A stretch of 64,000 nucleotides of DNA from Saussurea involucrata (taxonomy: Eukaryota > Streptophyta > Magnoliopsida > Asterales > Asteraceae), in assembly GCA_033807775.1 (NCBI GenBank), contig CM066313.1, positions 61,116,484 to 61,180,483 on the forward strand. The letters are read 5' to 3'. Below, piece after piece: positions 32,688-43,546 of the stretch (the first letter of the stretch is position 1; every line of letters starts with the position of its first letter). The notes beneath the pieces were generated by a model, which saw only the letters and a list, made by a program, of their open reading frames with translations, was not told the origin of the DNA and searched no databases. Both the position numbers and the translations under genes were made by a program.

Positions 32688-35600
32688 ATGTCTTCTTCTC
32701 GTGATGCTCTCGCAATTGGCACTGACACCAAGCCACCGTGTCTCTATCCGAACGAGTTCAGCCAATGGCGAGATAGGTTTATGATCTTCATAGAGTCCAA
32801 GGACAACTATGAGTACATCAAGAGAGCCCTGGATAATGGCCTAATTGACAAACCGATGAAGGAAATAGCTGCAACTGCAACTGCACTAGCTCAACATGAG
32901 GAAAAGACTCTGGCTGAAATGACAGAATTTGAAAGAGGCATGATTGAAGGTGAAAAGCATGCAAAGAGATATCTGATTCAAGCTCTTCCTAATTCCATCT
33001 ACACTGCCATAGATAGTTGCAAAGAGACGGCTAACGGCATGTGGGACCAAGTAGCCAGAATGATGCGTGGGAGCGTTGTAGGAAATCAGCTGAAGATAAA
33101 TAGCGCGATAACGAAGTTCGATGGGTTCAAGCAGCGCAACGGTGAATCCCTCACCCAGACCTATGAACGGTTTTGCCTACTTCTCAATGAACTAAACAAG
33201 AACAAGATTGTTCGTTCTAATACGGAAAATGCGCTCAAGTTTCTCAACAATCTGCTACCTGAATGGAAGGTGTTTGCTTCTCATGTCAAGCACAACAATT
33301 TGATTGAGAATATCAGCATCAACGAACTGTATGAGACACTTCTTCAAGACAAAGATGAAGTGAATGAGCTCCTAGGCGAGAAAAAGACTGAACCAAAGCC
33401 ATCTGCTGATCCTATTGCTCTCATTTCCTCAAAGCAAGGAAAATCATCGGGAAGTCACTCCAGACGTGCTCCAAAGCAAAGTTCTTCTGAGTCAGAAGCT
33501 GAAGATAAGCAAGACGACGATTCTGATGATGAAAAGGTTGCCGAATTCAAAAAGGCCATAGCTTTGCTTACCAAATCCTTCGAACAACAAAGGTACTACA
33601 AGAAGCCCTCATCCAATAGTCAGCGCTACTCCACCTCCTCCAACAAGCGCCATGACTACAAAGATCGATACGAAGGAAATAAGAAGGTCAGTGAGCACGA
33701 CAAGGCTGAGAAGAAGGGAAAGACAGAGAAAGAAGAAGGGAAGAAGAGAGATGAACCCGTAAAGTGTTACAACTGCGGGAAACTTGGTCATTTTGCGAAG
33801 GATTGTCGCCAGCCAACAGTAAAGAACTCTCACTACCACGAGGCCAAGCTTTCATTGTCTCGTCAGAAGGAGGCTGGAGAAGCTATGTTTGCTGAAAACG
33901 ACTACTGGTTGGAAAGATCTGATGATGAAGGCAATTTTGATGCTGTTGATGCCTTCATGGGATATCACTCCTCCGCCGAAGAAGAAATGGCTCCTACAAG
34001 TCAGGTATGTGATTCTTGCCAACCCGAATTCTTAAATAAAATGCAAACATTTACTGATCAGGAAAATTCATTCCAGGCCACCTCTAAACAACAAAAGCTT
34101 GAAATTAGGTCACTAAATGAAAAGCTTGATGTTCAAAAGAGAAAAACAGAGAAATATAAGTCTGATTGTGCTAATTTAACTGAGAGATGTAAAATTTTGT
34201 CATTAGCACCCAAAGACTTAAGAGCCAAATTATCTGATCTTCAGCGTCAGTTTGATCAGTGCATGAATGAGAAAGAAGAAATTGTTTATCAATGTTCTTC
34301 TCTTCAAATTCAGCACAAAGAGTTGGTTACTAAAATTCTTGACCTCGAAACCAAACTCCACAAAAGGGGTCAAACTGATCAAACCATTTTTTTGAACAAA
34401 CCCAAATAGTTCACGTACTTCAACAAAGAGTAGGGAATCGGATATGATAACCCACACTACTTAACAAAGGGAAGATATCAAGTTCCAACTCTGTATGACT
34501 TTGCTTGTTTTGGGTTAGATAAAAAGTATCCTGAATATGGAATTCAATGGACTGGTCCTCTTGAACCCGAAAAAGAGGAGGAAACCGAGGAATATAAGCG
34601 CACACACAAACGAGGAATTAAACTTCCATTTTGTTATGAACCTTTAAACTACTCGTATAAAAAGGAAAAAAAGTACCTCTCCAATGACTACTTCGACCCC
34701 TACAAGGTAGCAACACCCTAGGATTCCTCCAAAAAGGATGAGGACCTAGCACCTGCAACCAAGACTGAGACGGATGAGTTTAAACTCTATGTTCCCTCTC
34801 TCATCTTGGAAGCAAAGATAGTCGAGTTGGAGGAGTCAATTGAGAAAGAAAGGTCAATGTTTCAAATGGAAAAGCAAGTCTTAATTACAAAGCTTGAGAA
34901 TCTACAACCGGTCAAAACCGAAGTTGTGTCTGGTGAAGGACAGGAAATCCTTCGGTGTGAAATCAATCGACTCACATCACAACTGTCTTCCTTGGCAACA
35001 GAAAAGATGGAAGAGTACACGAGAAATGGTCAGCTTCAAGAGCAAATTGACCAACTGCTATCTGAAAAGCAGATTTCACCCGAACTTTCCTCAAATTCAT
35101 CCGACACGTCTTCGTGCAAAGCTTTCTTAGGCAAGATTTCTAGTTCACAACACGGTCAAAATTCTCAAGACGAGAGTATTTTAAGGAATTTGAACTCTGA
35201 TTGTTTCTTAGCTTCCGCACCAAATTCCCCGAAACACACGAACACGACAAGTTCCTCGCCTTCCTCGACCAATCCAAGTCCTGCAATTCCGGATGTCAAT
35301 TTTTCTGAATATATGAACTCCGAAGGCAATTATGAAGAAGGTTTTGAGTCGTTCCCCTTCGACAAACCTCTTCCGAGTCATACTGATTTTCTGTCACCAG
35401 TAGTCAATCGGCCGATCAATTTTTTAAAGGGTGACAGTTCTCAAACAAAGGCCCCAGCTGTGATCAAGATTTCTCAATCAAAACCAACTTTGAAACCTGT
35501 TTCCAAAAAGCAATCACAGCCTAGGCAAGAGACCGGACCATTGCCTACCAAAAATATTGTTCCTTCTAAAGTCACTGACCGCACTGTCCCTGTTGTTTCG

Positions 35601-36236
35601 GATAAAACCGGTCGAGCTAAACAAACAAAACCAAAGTGGCCAGCCACGGAATTTGTCAAAGATGCAGCATCAAAGTCTTTCAATACTGTGTTTTACCCTA
35701 GAATGAACAAAAACAATTGTGCTTGGAATTATAGGAATGATTTTGTTAAAAGAGATGTTAATTTTCCAATGAAAATTTATTCCACTCAACAATTGATTCA
35801 ATTGTCACATGATTGTTTATGTTGCTCTAGTTGTGGTTGGAATGACTTTGATGATATCCATAACAATGATTGGTTTGGGTCATATCACATGTATAATTCG
35901 ACACCCAAACGCAAACCCCGTAATAACAAAAGAAAATTCTATAAACAATGGGGTTTCCAATCAGAGGTTAAACCACAGCGGGAGACCAACCCCATTCCAA
36001 AACGGGCTTCTCCCACTGAGGTTAGACCGGCGCCCAGGTGGAAAGCTGCTACAAAATCTGTTCCTCCTAAAGGTGTAAATTCTGCACCAAAGAGGAAATA
36101 AGTGCCAAAACCAGTTCCCTCCACCGGTGTAAATCCTACACCTAAAGGGAAAGCTGAGTCAAAGCAAGTTCCTCCTCGAGGTGCCAAACCTAACCCTCCC
36201 GGACCCAAGCAAATCTGGGTACTGAAGGTCCGCTAA
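32688..36236 (+). pseudogene. gag: Gag of element F
   Basis: ATG 32688 begins MSSSRDALAIG, preferred over an in-frame upstream start at 32643. The gag domain has YPNEFSQWRDRF, NGMWDQVARMM and LKFLNNLLPEWK. A CCHC knuckle CYNCGKLGHFAKDC lies near 33765-33806. A coiled coil follows (about 34020-34380). Stops occur at 34407-34409, shortly after, and near 34720; the frame then continues (34806-36101) through a second coil and Ser/Pro-rich sequence to a basic tail with repeated short Pro-Lys units (PPKGVN, STGVNP). A TAA at 36099-36101 precedes the final IWVLKVR and stop. It is the only complete structural gene of this element. Confidence 0.88.
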
Positions 36237-36340
36237 ACTTGTTTTGCAGGACGGTCATGTGTGGTCCTTAGACACTGGATGCTCCACACACATGACCGCA
36301 AGGAGGGAGCTGCTCACGATCTATAAGGAACAATATTAAG
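36237..36340 (+). pseudogene. pol: Protease stump of element F
   Basis: After the gag stop comes ACTTGTTTTGCAG and then a frame with WSLDTGCSTHMTARRELL, the copia aspartic protease active-site region. It ends within about 30 codons, and nothing resembling integrase or RT follows. It marks the left edge of a deletion that removed the rest of pol. Confidence 0.85.
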
Positions 36341-37604
36341 AAGACGTAAGGTTTGTCTATACCTGTGCTTTAATAAGCTGCTCATGTGTTTAGGGGGAGC
36401 ATAATCAGCTATCAGGTATGTTACTCTACTGTTGAGGCGGAGCGTCACACACATTTTTTTTAAATATGTTAAAAAGTTTTTTGTGTGTGTGGATACTCCC
36501 GTGTGCACTTCACTCTACGCGCACATTCCAAGAGGGAGCATGTCATCTAATGCTCATCATTTGAGGGGGAGCGACACAGTGTTTTTTCTTTCAATGCCTA
36601 AAAGTTTTCATGTATGTCGGACTCTCCATTACACTATCCGAGGGGGGAGCAAGTTTTTTCCCCATTCTCAGGTTGAGGGGGAGCGAGAGATCCATCTTTT
36701 CAAAATTCTACAGGTTTCATCTCTTTGAAAAATGGAATTATTCTTTAAAGTGTAACAGTGTCCGGACACCCATCAGTCCGGATGACTTTCCGGGCCGGAT
36801 GGGTATCCGGGTAGGACTATCCGGAATCCCTACTCTGTCCGGAAACACCCTTTGTCCGGATACCTGTGTTGTCCGGAATGTCTTGCAATCTCATTATTAT
36901 GTCCGAACGCCACTGCTAATTTTAGTCCTGTACCTGTTTCATCACTGCCAATCCTCATGATGTCTTATCAAATTGAGCCTACTAATGCAAAGGTACGCAC
37001 CGACACTTGTTTATCCGCCTCAGTTTCTAACTTTGGGTCTTTTTACAGATATTCCATGGCGGATCATCAACCTCAATCCGAGGGGAAGAGTCACACTGTT
37101 TTTCTTACAAAGTCTAAATATTTTTTCTTGTGTTGATACCACTCTCACTCCGAGGGGGAGCAAGTCAATCCCCATGTATGTTTTGAGGGAGAGCAGGATA
37201 ATATCCGTGCTATGCATATGCCTGAAACCCTACCTGTGATAGCACATAGACGAGAGTTAGGGAAACCCATGATCCATCCAGAGCCGGAGGGACCTTCCCC
37301 GGGACATAGAACATGTGAAAAGGAGGGTGTTAAGGTCGAACGCGAACCAAGAAAGATTGAGCCGTAAAGATAACGAGGCTCCTGAGCGAAACCAGCCACA
37401 TCATATCCGGGTAGCCACATCTGCTATCCCGTCTCATTTGTTGGGACGGGGTATTGAAGAAGACTCCGTGGACCCAGCGGAGCAATTGCACGACCCCCTT
37501 ATCCACTCATCCGTCTCACAACAGACGGATGTTTCAATATTACACGGGAACAAGCACAACTTCCACCGACCTATCATTCGGAGAGTGCTGGTGTTGAAAT
37601 AAGA
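36341..37604 (+). repeat. Non-coding array of PPT-like GAGGGGGAGC motifs and second TCCGGA cluster in element F
   Basis: Eight or so copies of a purine motif close to TTGAGGGGGAGC lie between about 36388 and 37190, embedded in diverged repeat units that also share T-rich stretches and GTCGGACTC-like ends. At 36764-36905 there are about six TCCGGA words. It occupies the position of the pol-ORF3 spacer of the other elements, much expanded. A short open frame at 37315-37602 may be a remnant of ORF3; I see no clear match. Confidence 0.7.
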
Positions 37605-38657
37605 GACCAGCCTCCCCCGGTCTCGCCTTCATTTCGTGCACAATCGAGTCTAGCGCCTTTCGATATTGAACATTCTTCGGCTAGGACACTCGAAGCTGAG
37701 CAACACCAAGTCGAGACTCTTCGTGACTCGACCGGAACCACCGTAGTGTCTTCACATCTTGGTGAAACACAAGGACCGGCAGGAAATCCTACCACAGCTA
37801 ACATCACGCCAACTGTGAACGTAGGTGGCTCTACCCCTGTGGTAGACGCCTCAACGGGCAATCTAAGTGATCCCGGGGTTAATTTACCCGACTTCGTGTC
37901 ACCAGGGTCTCTGGACAACACCCTTAAGGCTGTCCGCCAGGATATGGAGCAACAGATGCAACAACATGTAGCCGCTGAACTTGCCAAAGCGATGCGCGCT
38001 GTCAAAGGAAAAGGCCACCTCGTCGATACTGCAACCGCCATTGTACCTCCACCGATTACACCGCAACCTATCTATTCGGTGGACACCCTGAAGACGATGC
38101 TCTTGGCCCAACTGCTCCAGGAATCCAACACAACCGCATCTGCCGAAGCAGACCTGATCTCAGTTCTCCGATCCCAGGTCACTGCTCCATCTTCATCTAT
38201 CACATCACACCTTGACGCCATTGACTCGACCCTCAACGACTACAACAAAGCGCTCGCCACGCTGTCTGAGAGGGTCCGCTCGCTCGAAGACACATGTAAG
38301 AGTCAAGCTGGCAGTCTGAAACGTAAACACGATGACCAGGATGATCCTGATCACCGTGAGGGGGAGAAGCGTCTATGCCAAACCGAGACCGCCCAGATCA
38401 TGACTGGCGAAACTACAACAGTGGTTCAACAGGAACCTCCAACTGCGACAACTACATCAGAAGCACCCGAAGCCGAGTTGCCACTAGCAGATATGGTCAT
38501 AGATATGGAGATTTCAGATGAAGAAGACCCGACGGTTGAAAAGCCTGAGGGTTCAACACAGGAACTGGTTGATTTTGACTCATCAGACATACCGATTCTG
38601 GACATGATAGATCCAGATTGTGAAGCCAACCCGGAGACCGAAGATGCATGGTACTAA
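37605..38657 (+). CDS. ORF3-like frame of element F, C-terminal half only
   Basis: Open in one frame from about 37605, with no certain ATG. It contains an acidic Ser/Thr/Pro-rich part, a helical segment around LDNTLKAVRQDMEQQMQQH and a likely coiled coil near LNDYNKALATLSERVRSL. A basic cluster SLKRKHDDQ and an acidic tail with DMEISDEEDP follow. This order (linker, coil, KRKH-type cluster, acidic tail) matches the C-terminal half of ORF3 in B and E. The QWWTTC/LTGKTG domain is missing, evidently lost with pol. It ends at TAA 38655-38657, and the same frame continues into the ORF4-like region. Confidence 0.65.
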   Translation, partial: DQPPPVSPSFRAQSSLAPFDIEHSSARTLEAEQHQVETLRDSTGTTVVSSHLGETQGPAGNPTTANITPTVNVGGSTPVVDASTGNLSDPGVNLPDFVSPGSLDNTLKAVRQDMEQQMQQHVAAELAKAMRAVKGKGHLVDTATAIVPPPITPQPIYSVDTLKTMLLAQLLQESNTTASAEADLISVLRSQVTAPSSSITSHLDAIDSTLNDYNKALATLSERVRSLEDTCKSQAGSLKRKHDDQDDPDHREGEKRLCQTETAQIMTGETTTVVQQEPPTATTTSEAPEAELPLADMVIDMEISDEEDPTVEKPEGSTQELVDFDSSDIPILDMIDPDCEANPETEDAWY

Positions 38658-39779
38658 AAAGCCACCAGTGCCGTAAATCTCCAGGTAAATTTGGCCTTCC
38701 CCACTGATGAGGACGACAATATTGATTATGATCAGTTCCTGCTTCAAAATTTATATGGAACATCCCCCGTTCACTATGCTCAACCCTCCGGAACATCATC
38801 AACAAGACCCGAGTCTACTACTTCCGATCTTCCGACAACTGCTCCTCCCACGACAGCTTCTGATCTTCCTCCCCCTCCTCAACAGCAACAAATCCGTTGG
38901 GAGAAGATCATGGTACTTATCCCTCACTTGGAGGAATCTTTGAAGAAGCTATTCATACACAAGCTTTGCCCGATCGAGCCGACCTTCTGTCTGGGTATTT
39001 ACAACCTTGACCCAGAATTTCAACGTCGATATATCAGCACAATGCAGCGGTGTCTTCCAGTCAACCAAGTCAGAACCAAACTTCGGATCACAGAGGTAAT
39101 CAACATCTATTCAAGACGAATTATGAGAATCGTCTACCCAGTTTTCATTGTTCGACGTGAAGATGGGAACGAATGGAAATTTTCAGAAGCTGACTTCAAG
39201 AACCTCTGACCGCTCGACTTTCTGGTTATTCTGAAAGACTTACGTACAAGAACCATCCGACCGCTAGAGATTACAAAGGCACTCGAAGCTGTTCGTCGAT
39301 ACCTGGTCCGCACCATCATGATGTCTTATCTAACGGACTTCCAAATGGCTATCGAGAACAAGGCGAAAAAGGTAAATCTGATCAAGCCGAATCTGAAAGC
39401 ACCTGAGTTAAACATGTATCCCGAGAACGCTATGCTTCTGGAACCAGAATTCAGGATTGTTTACCTCAATGAGCAAAAAGAGAAGAAATTCATGCGCTTC
39501 AGTCAGGTGGAAAGATTCTGCGACGGCACACTCCTCAAAGTTCGAGATGCTCTTCGAAAAATTATTCAGCACGAGTCTGAGAATCCAAGGTATTCTTATG
39601 TTCCGAATCAGAATGAAACTATTGCTCGGAATGCCTTGGAAATGATTGAAGATCGCATCGACTATCGCCGCGCCATCAGATTGTTCGAGGTACACTTCGC
39701 GCTTCGCAAAAGATATGTCTTCAACTGGAGAGATCTAGAGCGCCAACTCGAACTTCAAATCAAAGGGGGAGATTATTAG
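38658..39779 (+). pseudogene. ORF4-like frame of element F
   Basis: One frame from the ORF3 stop to TAG 39777-39779, interrupted by TGA at 39207-39209. The central sequence EWKFSEADFKNL-stop-PLDFLVIL corresponds to DLVLLNPYDL of E and DLPNLLLW of G. C-terminal blocks include RYLVRTIMMSYLTDFQ and FALRKRYVFNWRDL. Its last codons run through the PPT, and the stop lies in the first six bases of the 3' LTR. No known domain. Retention of this gene although pol is gone suggests that it serves in cis or in particle formation. Confidence 0.72.
39761..39773 (+). other. Polypurine tract of element F
   Basis: CAAAGGGGGAGAT immediately precedes the 3' LTR and also codes for the final residues of the ORF4-like frame. 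Confidence 0.92.
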
Positions 39780-40053
39780 GGCAGGTTTTATAGTTGATTT
39801 AAAGTTCAAGGGTTGTTTTGTATTAATTCATTTTGAGCCTTATTAGTGAACGGGCCGTGGGCTTGTTAACCACGGGCCCAATGTATTTAATGTTGATTAG
39901 CTTGGAAAAACAAGCTAATCATCTCTTTTACTTTCGAAATCGTATTGTAATATTCTCTCTGAAAGATTAATGAAAGGGATGACCAGTTGAAATCATTGCT
40001 CTTATTGCTTATCATTACGATTTCATATTTGTTGCACGGATATGGATTCTACA
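39774..40053 (+). repeat. 3' LTR of element F
   Basis: 280 bases. Begins TATTAGGG where the 5' LTR has TGTTAGGG, so the terminal TG has mutated to TA. Ends GGATTCTACA, followed by the GAAAC duplication at 40054-40058. Confidence 0.96.
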
Positions 40054-40058
40054 GAAAC

Positions 40059-41169
40059 ATGTGTTGTTTCCAATGTTCCCATCTCTGATCTTCCCACAAA
40101 AACAGTGTTCAAAGGTTTTTGTGACGAGATCAGAACCTCTTTGAATGAGTATAAACTTATCAACACAGGTGTGGAGGAGCAGAGGCGAACTGAAAATATC
40201 TCTCTGCAAGATGAGCTCAAAAGTGTCAAAACTCAGCATGCAGAGTCCTCCAAAAAGGTTGATGAATGGGAGAGAAAGCGCATAGAGGAGAACCAGAAAC
40301 TGAAAGAAGAAATTTATGCTCTGAAGACTCAACTGGCAGAAATTCACAAGGAAAACATCTCCAAAGCCATTCCCTCTGTCACTCTGTCAGAGAAAAACAT
40401 CAGAACTCTAACAGAGATGATCCATAACTCGATCTCTGTTGCAATCATAGACCTACCTTCATCTTCTGCCACACCAACATCTGCCACGACAGATACACCA
40501 GAAGCTGCTATGCCAACACCAATCTCTGTCAGCGCTCCCAGACCCAACGATCGCCTTATGACTATCGGTCACATGGGTGAATTCAGAAGAGAAGTCCTGA
40601 GCAGAATGATGACCATCTCTGCTAAATTTGTGGGTAAAGCCCAGGCCTCAGAGAAGCATGTTCAAACAACTCTGGATGCCCACAAATTTAATTTTGACGG
40701 TCAAGTGGAGGAGATAAGATCTGCTGCAACAGAATTAGAAGATGTGCTAAAACAGGCTGCCAAGACCTTCTGTGAGGTCATTGTTGATGCTGCTTCAAAG
40801 AAGAGGCATGCGGGAGAAGCCTCTGGCACCAAAGACTTCAAAAGACCGAGGTTTGTTGGACCAGACTCCCCAAGGGCCACTGCTGAGCCCTCAGACTTCG
40901 AGCATGAAATAGGTGATGCAGAGGAGTCTGATCAACAAAAGGGGGAGAGCATAGACTACACCTTTAAAGACAAACAGATCAAGACCCCAGCCGAAACCTC
41001 AGCAGATCCTTTAATAGAAATCATTCTACTCGATACTCCTTCACCATCCCTAACAAGAACTGAAGTTGAGAGAACAAACCCATCCTCTGCTGATGAATTT
41101 TTGAACCAACCACCCAACACAACCACAACTATAATTCTCCATGATCCACACCAGAATGACATAGCATAA
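40059..41169 (+). pseudogene. ORF3 of element B, 3' part
   Basis: Continues from 31380 in the same frame after the insertion of F; the junction LET-CV matches LETCVGTKD of element E. It has FKGFCDEIRTS, a long coiled coil (about 40190-40370, rich in Glu/Lys with SKKVDEWERKRIEEN), a helical region with MGEFRREVLSRMM, then a basic cluster KKRHAG and KRPRFVGPDSP and an acidic tail with DAEESDQQKG. The coil is what element E lacks. It ends at TAA 41167-41169, followed by GCT and the ORF4 ATG in the same frame. It looks like a structural or nucleic-acid-associated protein; function is not known. Confidence 0.82.
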
Positions 41170-41172
41170 GCT

Positions 41173-42087
41173 ATGGAAATTCTAACAGAAGGAATCCCAA
41201 CAAAGATACCAACAGAAGGAAACACATCAGAGACACGGGCTGACAAAGGAAAAGAGAAAGTACCAGAAGAGCCATCTGCCGATGTACAACCTTCACCACC
41301 CAAGGACACTACTCTACCATCTCTGGAAGAAGTATATGCCTTCCTCTATGCTGTAATGATCTGATTCCAGTCAATGTTAAGCCCATATCTGAACCCAAAG
41401 AGAGTAGCCAAACTGTCAGAGGATAGGAACAGATTCATAAGGACGAAGACCAACGTCACTGGTAGGATAAACACATCCTTTGCATTCGAAAGAATAATAA
41501 GGATAGACCTGAAGTCTTTTGCCTATAACAGAGTGGCTTATCACACCTATACGGTCGAACTCCACAACGGTGAACAAGAAATTTTCACCGACAACGAACT
41601 TGTTTTGCTGAATCCTTATGATCTTCGTACCCTATACGCCTACTGCCTCAACTTCGCAGACAGATTCAAGGCTGCTAGCACTGCAAGAACAGAAATCCTA
41701 CTAGCCATGGAAGAGCACGTGAACCTCAGAACTCAAATCGACTTCCAACATGGAATCGATTCCGAATTGGAGAAAGTGAGCATTGGACCTCCAGATGAGA
41801 GTCTTGTGGGACTTGAAAACTTCCCCACAGGATCTCTGTCAGCCAATCCAGAAGCATTCATATGCCGACAGAGGGGAGTCAAGAAAGCAATCAGAACAGC
41901 AGAAGCCCACAAGTACTCTTCACAATCTCTGAAGTATCTGCGAAAGATCGTACAAGAGATGCCTCCAAGCTCCAAATGTCCACAAGAAGTCATCAATTGT
42001 TTCGTAAGGCATCTCACTCTTACTCTAGAATTCAGGGATTTAATTATGAGACTTGACAAAATTCTTAGAGGAAACTATTATGATTAG
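41173..42087 (+). pseudogene. ORF4 of element B
   Basis: ATG 41173 lies one codon after the ORF3 stop and in the same frame. The N-terminal part ends at TGA 41362-41364. A short stretch near 41350-41400 fits E better in another frame, so a pair of compensating indels is likely. The main frame 41374-42087 has DNELVLLNPYDLRTLYAY, EEHVNLRTQIDFQHGID, FICRQRGVKKAIR and the end RLDKILRGNYYD. These match ORF4 of E residue block by residue block. It is followed by 144 non-coding bases and the PPT. Function unknown. Confidence 0.8.
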
Positions 42088-42217
42088 TTTTACTATTTCT
42101 CTATGTAATGTAATGTACTTAATCTTTTGAAGAATAGTAACAGTTTTACAGAGGATGACTTTCTCCTCTTTGTTTTTTTTTCTTATCTCTGATAATAGCT
42201 TAGTTTGAATTTTCAAT

Positions 42218-42231
42218 ACTTAGGGGGAGAT
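42218..42231 (+). other. Polypurine tract of element B
   Basis: ACTTAGGGGGAGAT directly before the 3' LTR, identical in form to those of E and G. Confidence 0.92.
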
Positions 42232-42940
42232 TGTTAGCCCCAAGTATGTTTAATGTAAAAGTGTTGAAAATATCTCAAGTTAGAAGGACACCAGAGATCA
42301 AGTAAAGACTTAGCAGGAGAATAAACAAAAAATCATCAGAGATCGTCAGAGCTCTGGTAGAAAACCTCTGTTGAACCATCAGAGACCAAGATCGCCAGAA
42401 GACCTTCAGAGCTCTGGCAAATGAGCTCTGGTGAAAGAAGACCTTTGTGAAGCTGAAGTCTCGAGAAATCTCTAAGTATTAGACATGTGTCCACACTTTC
42501 CACGCCAGCCCTAAAAGGACGAAGACATGCTTTCCACGTGTCATCATTGGGATTGATAGTACACTGTTTGTTACTTTATCAGGCTATAAATAGAACGTTA
42601 GTGGAACAAACAATAGTGTGCATTTGTAGAGAATTGTAAGGATCGTTGCTAGAATTGTGAGAACATTATCACTGCTCAATTCCATTCCACTACTAGTGTA
42701 CGATCAGTAGCCTGAGAGATTTCAGAATACCCACACAAGAAAGTGTTCTTGGTGTTATTCAAATACATCAATATATGAGCAGTTTGTTACTTATTATTGT
42801 TATCTATTACTGTTCATCATATTGTTATTCTCTCATGTTTTATGCTACTCACAATCACTCATACATAAACAACTTTATAATGCTTCCGCTACCTTTGATC
42901 TTGCTGTTTATATGAGACAAAGTGAATCTGGGAACCAACA
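42232..42940 (+). repeat. 3' LTR of element B
   Basis: 709 bases from TGTTAGCCCC to GGGAACCAACA. TATAAATA at 42585-42592 is the probable promoter. CAGAGCTCTGG words occur near 42355 and 42407. Element A sequence resumes at 42941. The 5' LTR is outside the window. Confidence 0.93.
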
Positions 42941-43546
42941 GATTCATTAGAGGGATGATTCGAAACATTTGAATTAAAGGGCTCACCCTTTGAAAAACGA
43001 TCAAAAAAATAAATACCTCCTTGTTCACTACCGGTCCCCATAATTCTCATTGGAAGAGAACCCTGAAGTAGATAGCATTTATATTAATCAAATCCAACAA
43101 ATATTTTACTATCTCTATCAATTTTATGCACATAAAGTAAGTTAACTTGAAAGTCAGGAATAACAAGGACATCATGCAATATCATATTATTATTTAACCT
43201 AAAATTTCCGATTTTATTTACAACAACTTCATCACCATTTGGTTGAGTAACCTTTAAATTCAAATCGATAATATCAACAACATTTTCTAAAGAGGTAACA
43301 GAACATGTCATGTGTTGATTAGCTCCAAAATCAATAATCCAACCTGATCGATTAAAGTTGGAAGAAAAATTAGTGACACCTGCCATATTTGCACAGAACT
43401 TACCTGCCATATTGACAGAAATGCCCTCGCACTGTTTTTGATCAATGAGAGTCAACAATTTGTTGATCTGCTCTTCTATAAGAGAATTAGAGGAATTCTG
43501 GCTTTTACCAGAACCATCTACAGTACAAGCATTACTTGAAGGCGAT
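42941..43546 (-). pseudogene. pol: Copia protease and GAG-pre-integrase part of element A, cut by element B
   Basis: Minus-strand frame with WIIDFGANQHMT, the copia protease active site (usually DSGA, here DFGA, a change beside the catalytic Asp). A VTQPNGDEVVVNKIG to VIPDFQVNLLYVHKI block follows, then a stop at 43084-43086 in VGFD-stop-YKC, where this family usually has Glu. Beyond the stop the frame runs on through GTGSEQGGIYFFD to 42941, where the 3' LTR of element B begins. The rest of pol must lie beyond element B, left of the window. A different copia lineage from the SIRE-type elements. Confidence 0.88.

Larger units (their letters stand above)
31381..40053 (+). mobile_element. Element F: pol-less, gag-containing LTR retrotransposon
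   Basis: A complete plus-strand element with 280-base LTRs (31381-31660 and 39774-40053), tRNA-Met PBS, PPT and TSDs GAAAC (31376-31380 and 40054-40058). It encodes a long gag, a protease stump, and relatives of the ORF3 C-terminal half and ORF4. Integrase, RT and RNase H are absent. LTRs differ at five of 280 positions. The layout resembles gag-bearing non-autonomous plant elements (TR-GAG type), which need enzymes supplied in trans. Words TCCGGA and ATCCGG are concentrated in two clusters. Confidence 0.95.
24661..42940 (+). mobile_element. Element B: SIRE-type Ty1/copia retrotransposon, 5' part outside window, interrupted by element F
   Basis: Plus-strand relative of element E: gag tail, PR-INT, RT-RH, spacer, ORF3 (split by element F at 31381-40053), ORF4, PPT and 3' LTR. 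Its 5' part was separated by insertion of gypsy C and lies left of the window. It sits in the pol of element A: the A frame runs exactly up to 42941, and the predicted TSD is GATTC (42941-42945). Coding parts contain several nonsense codons, frameshifts and an approximately 120-base deletion, consistent with an older copy than E. Confidence 0.92.

Noticed and set aside
35939..36208. Minus-strand Gly/Pro-rich frame opposite the gag tail of F
   Set aside because: It is the antisense of the short Pro-Lys repeats of gag.
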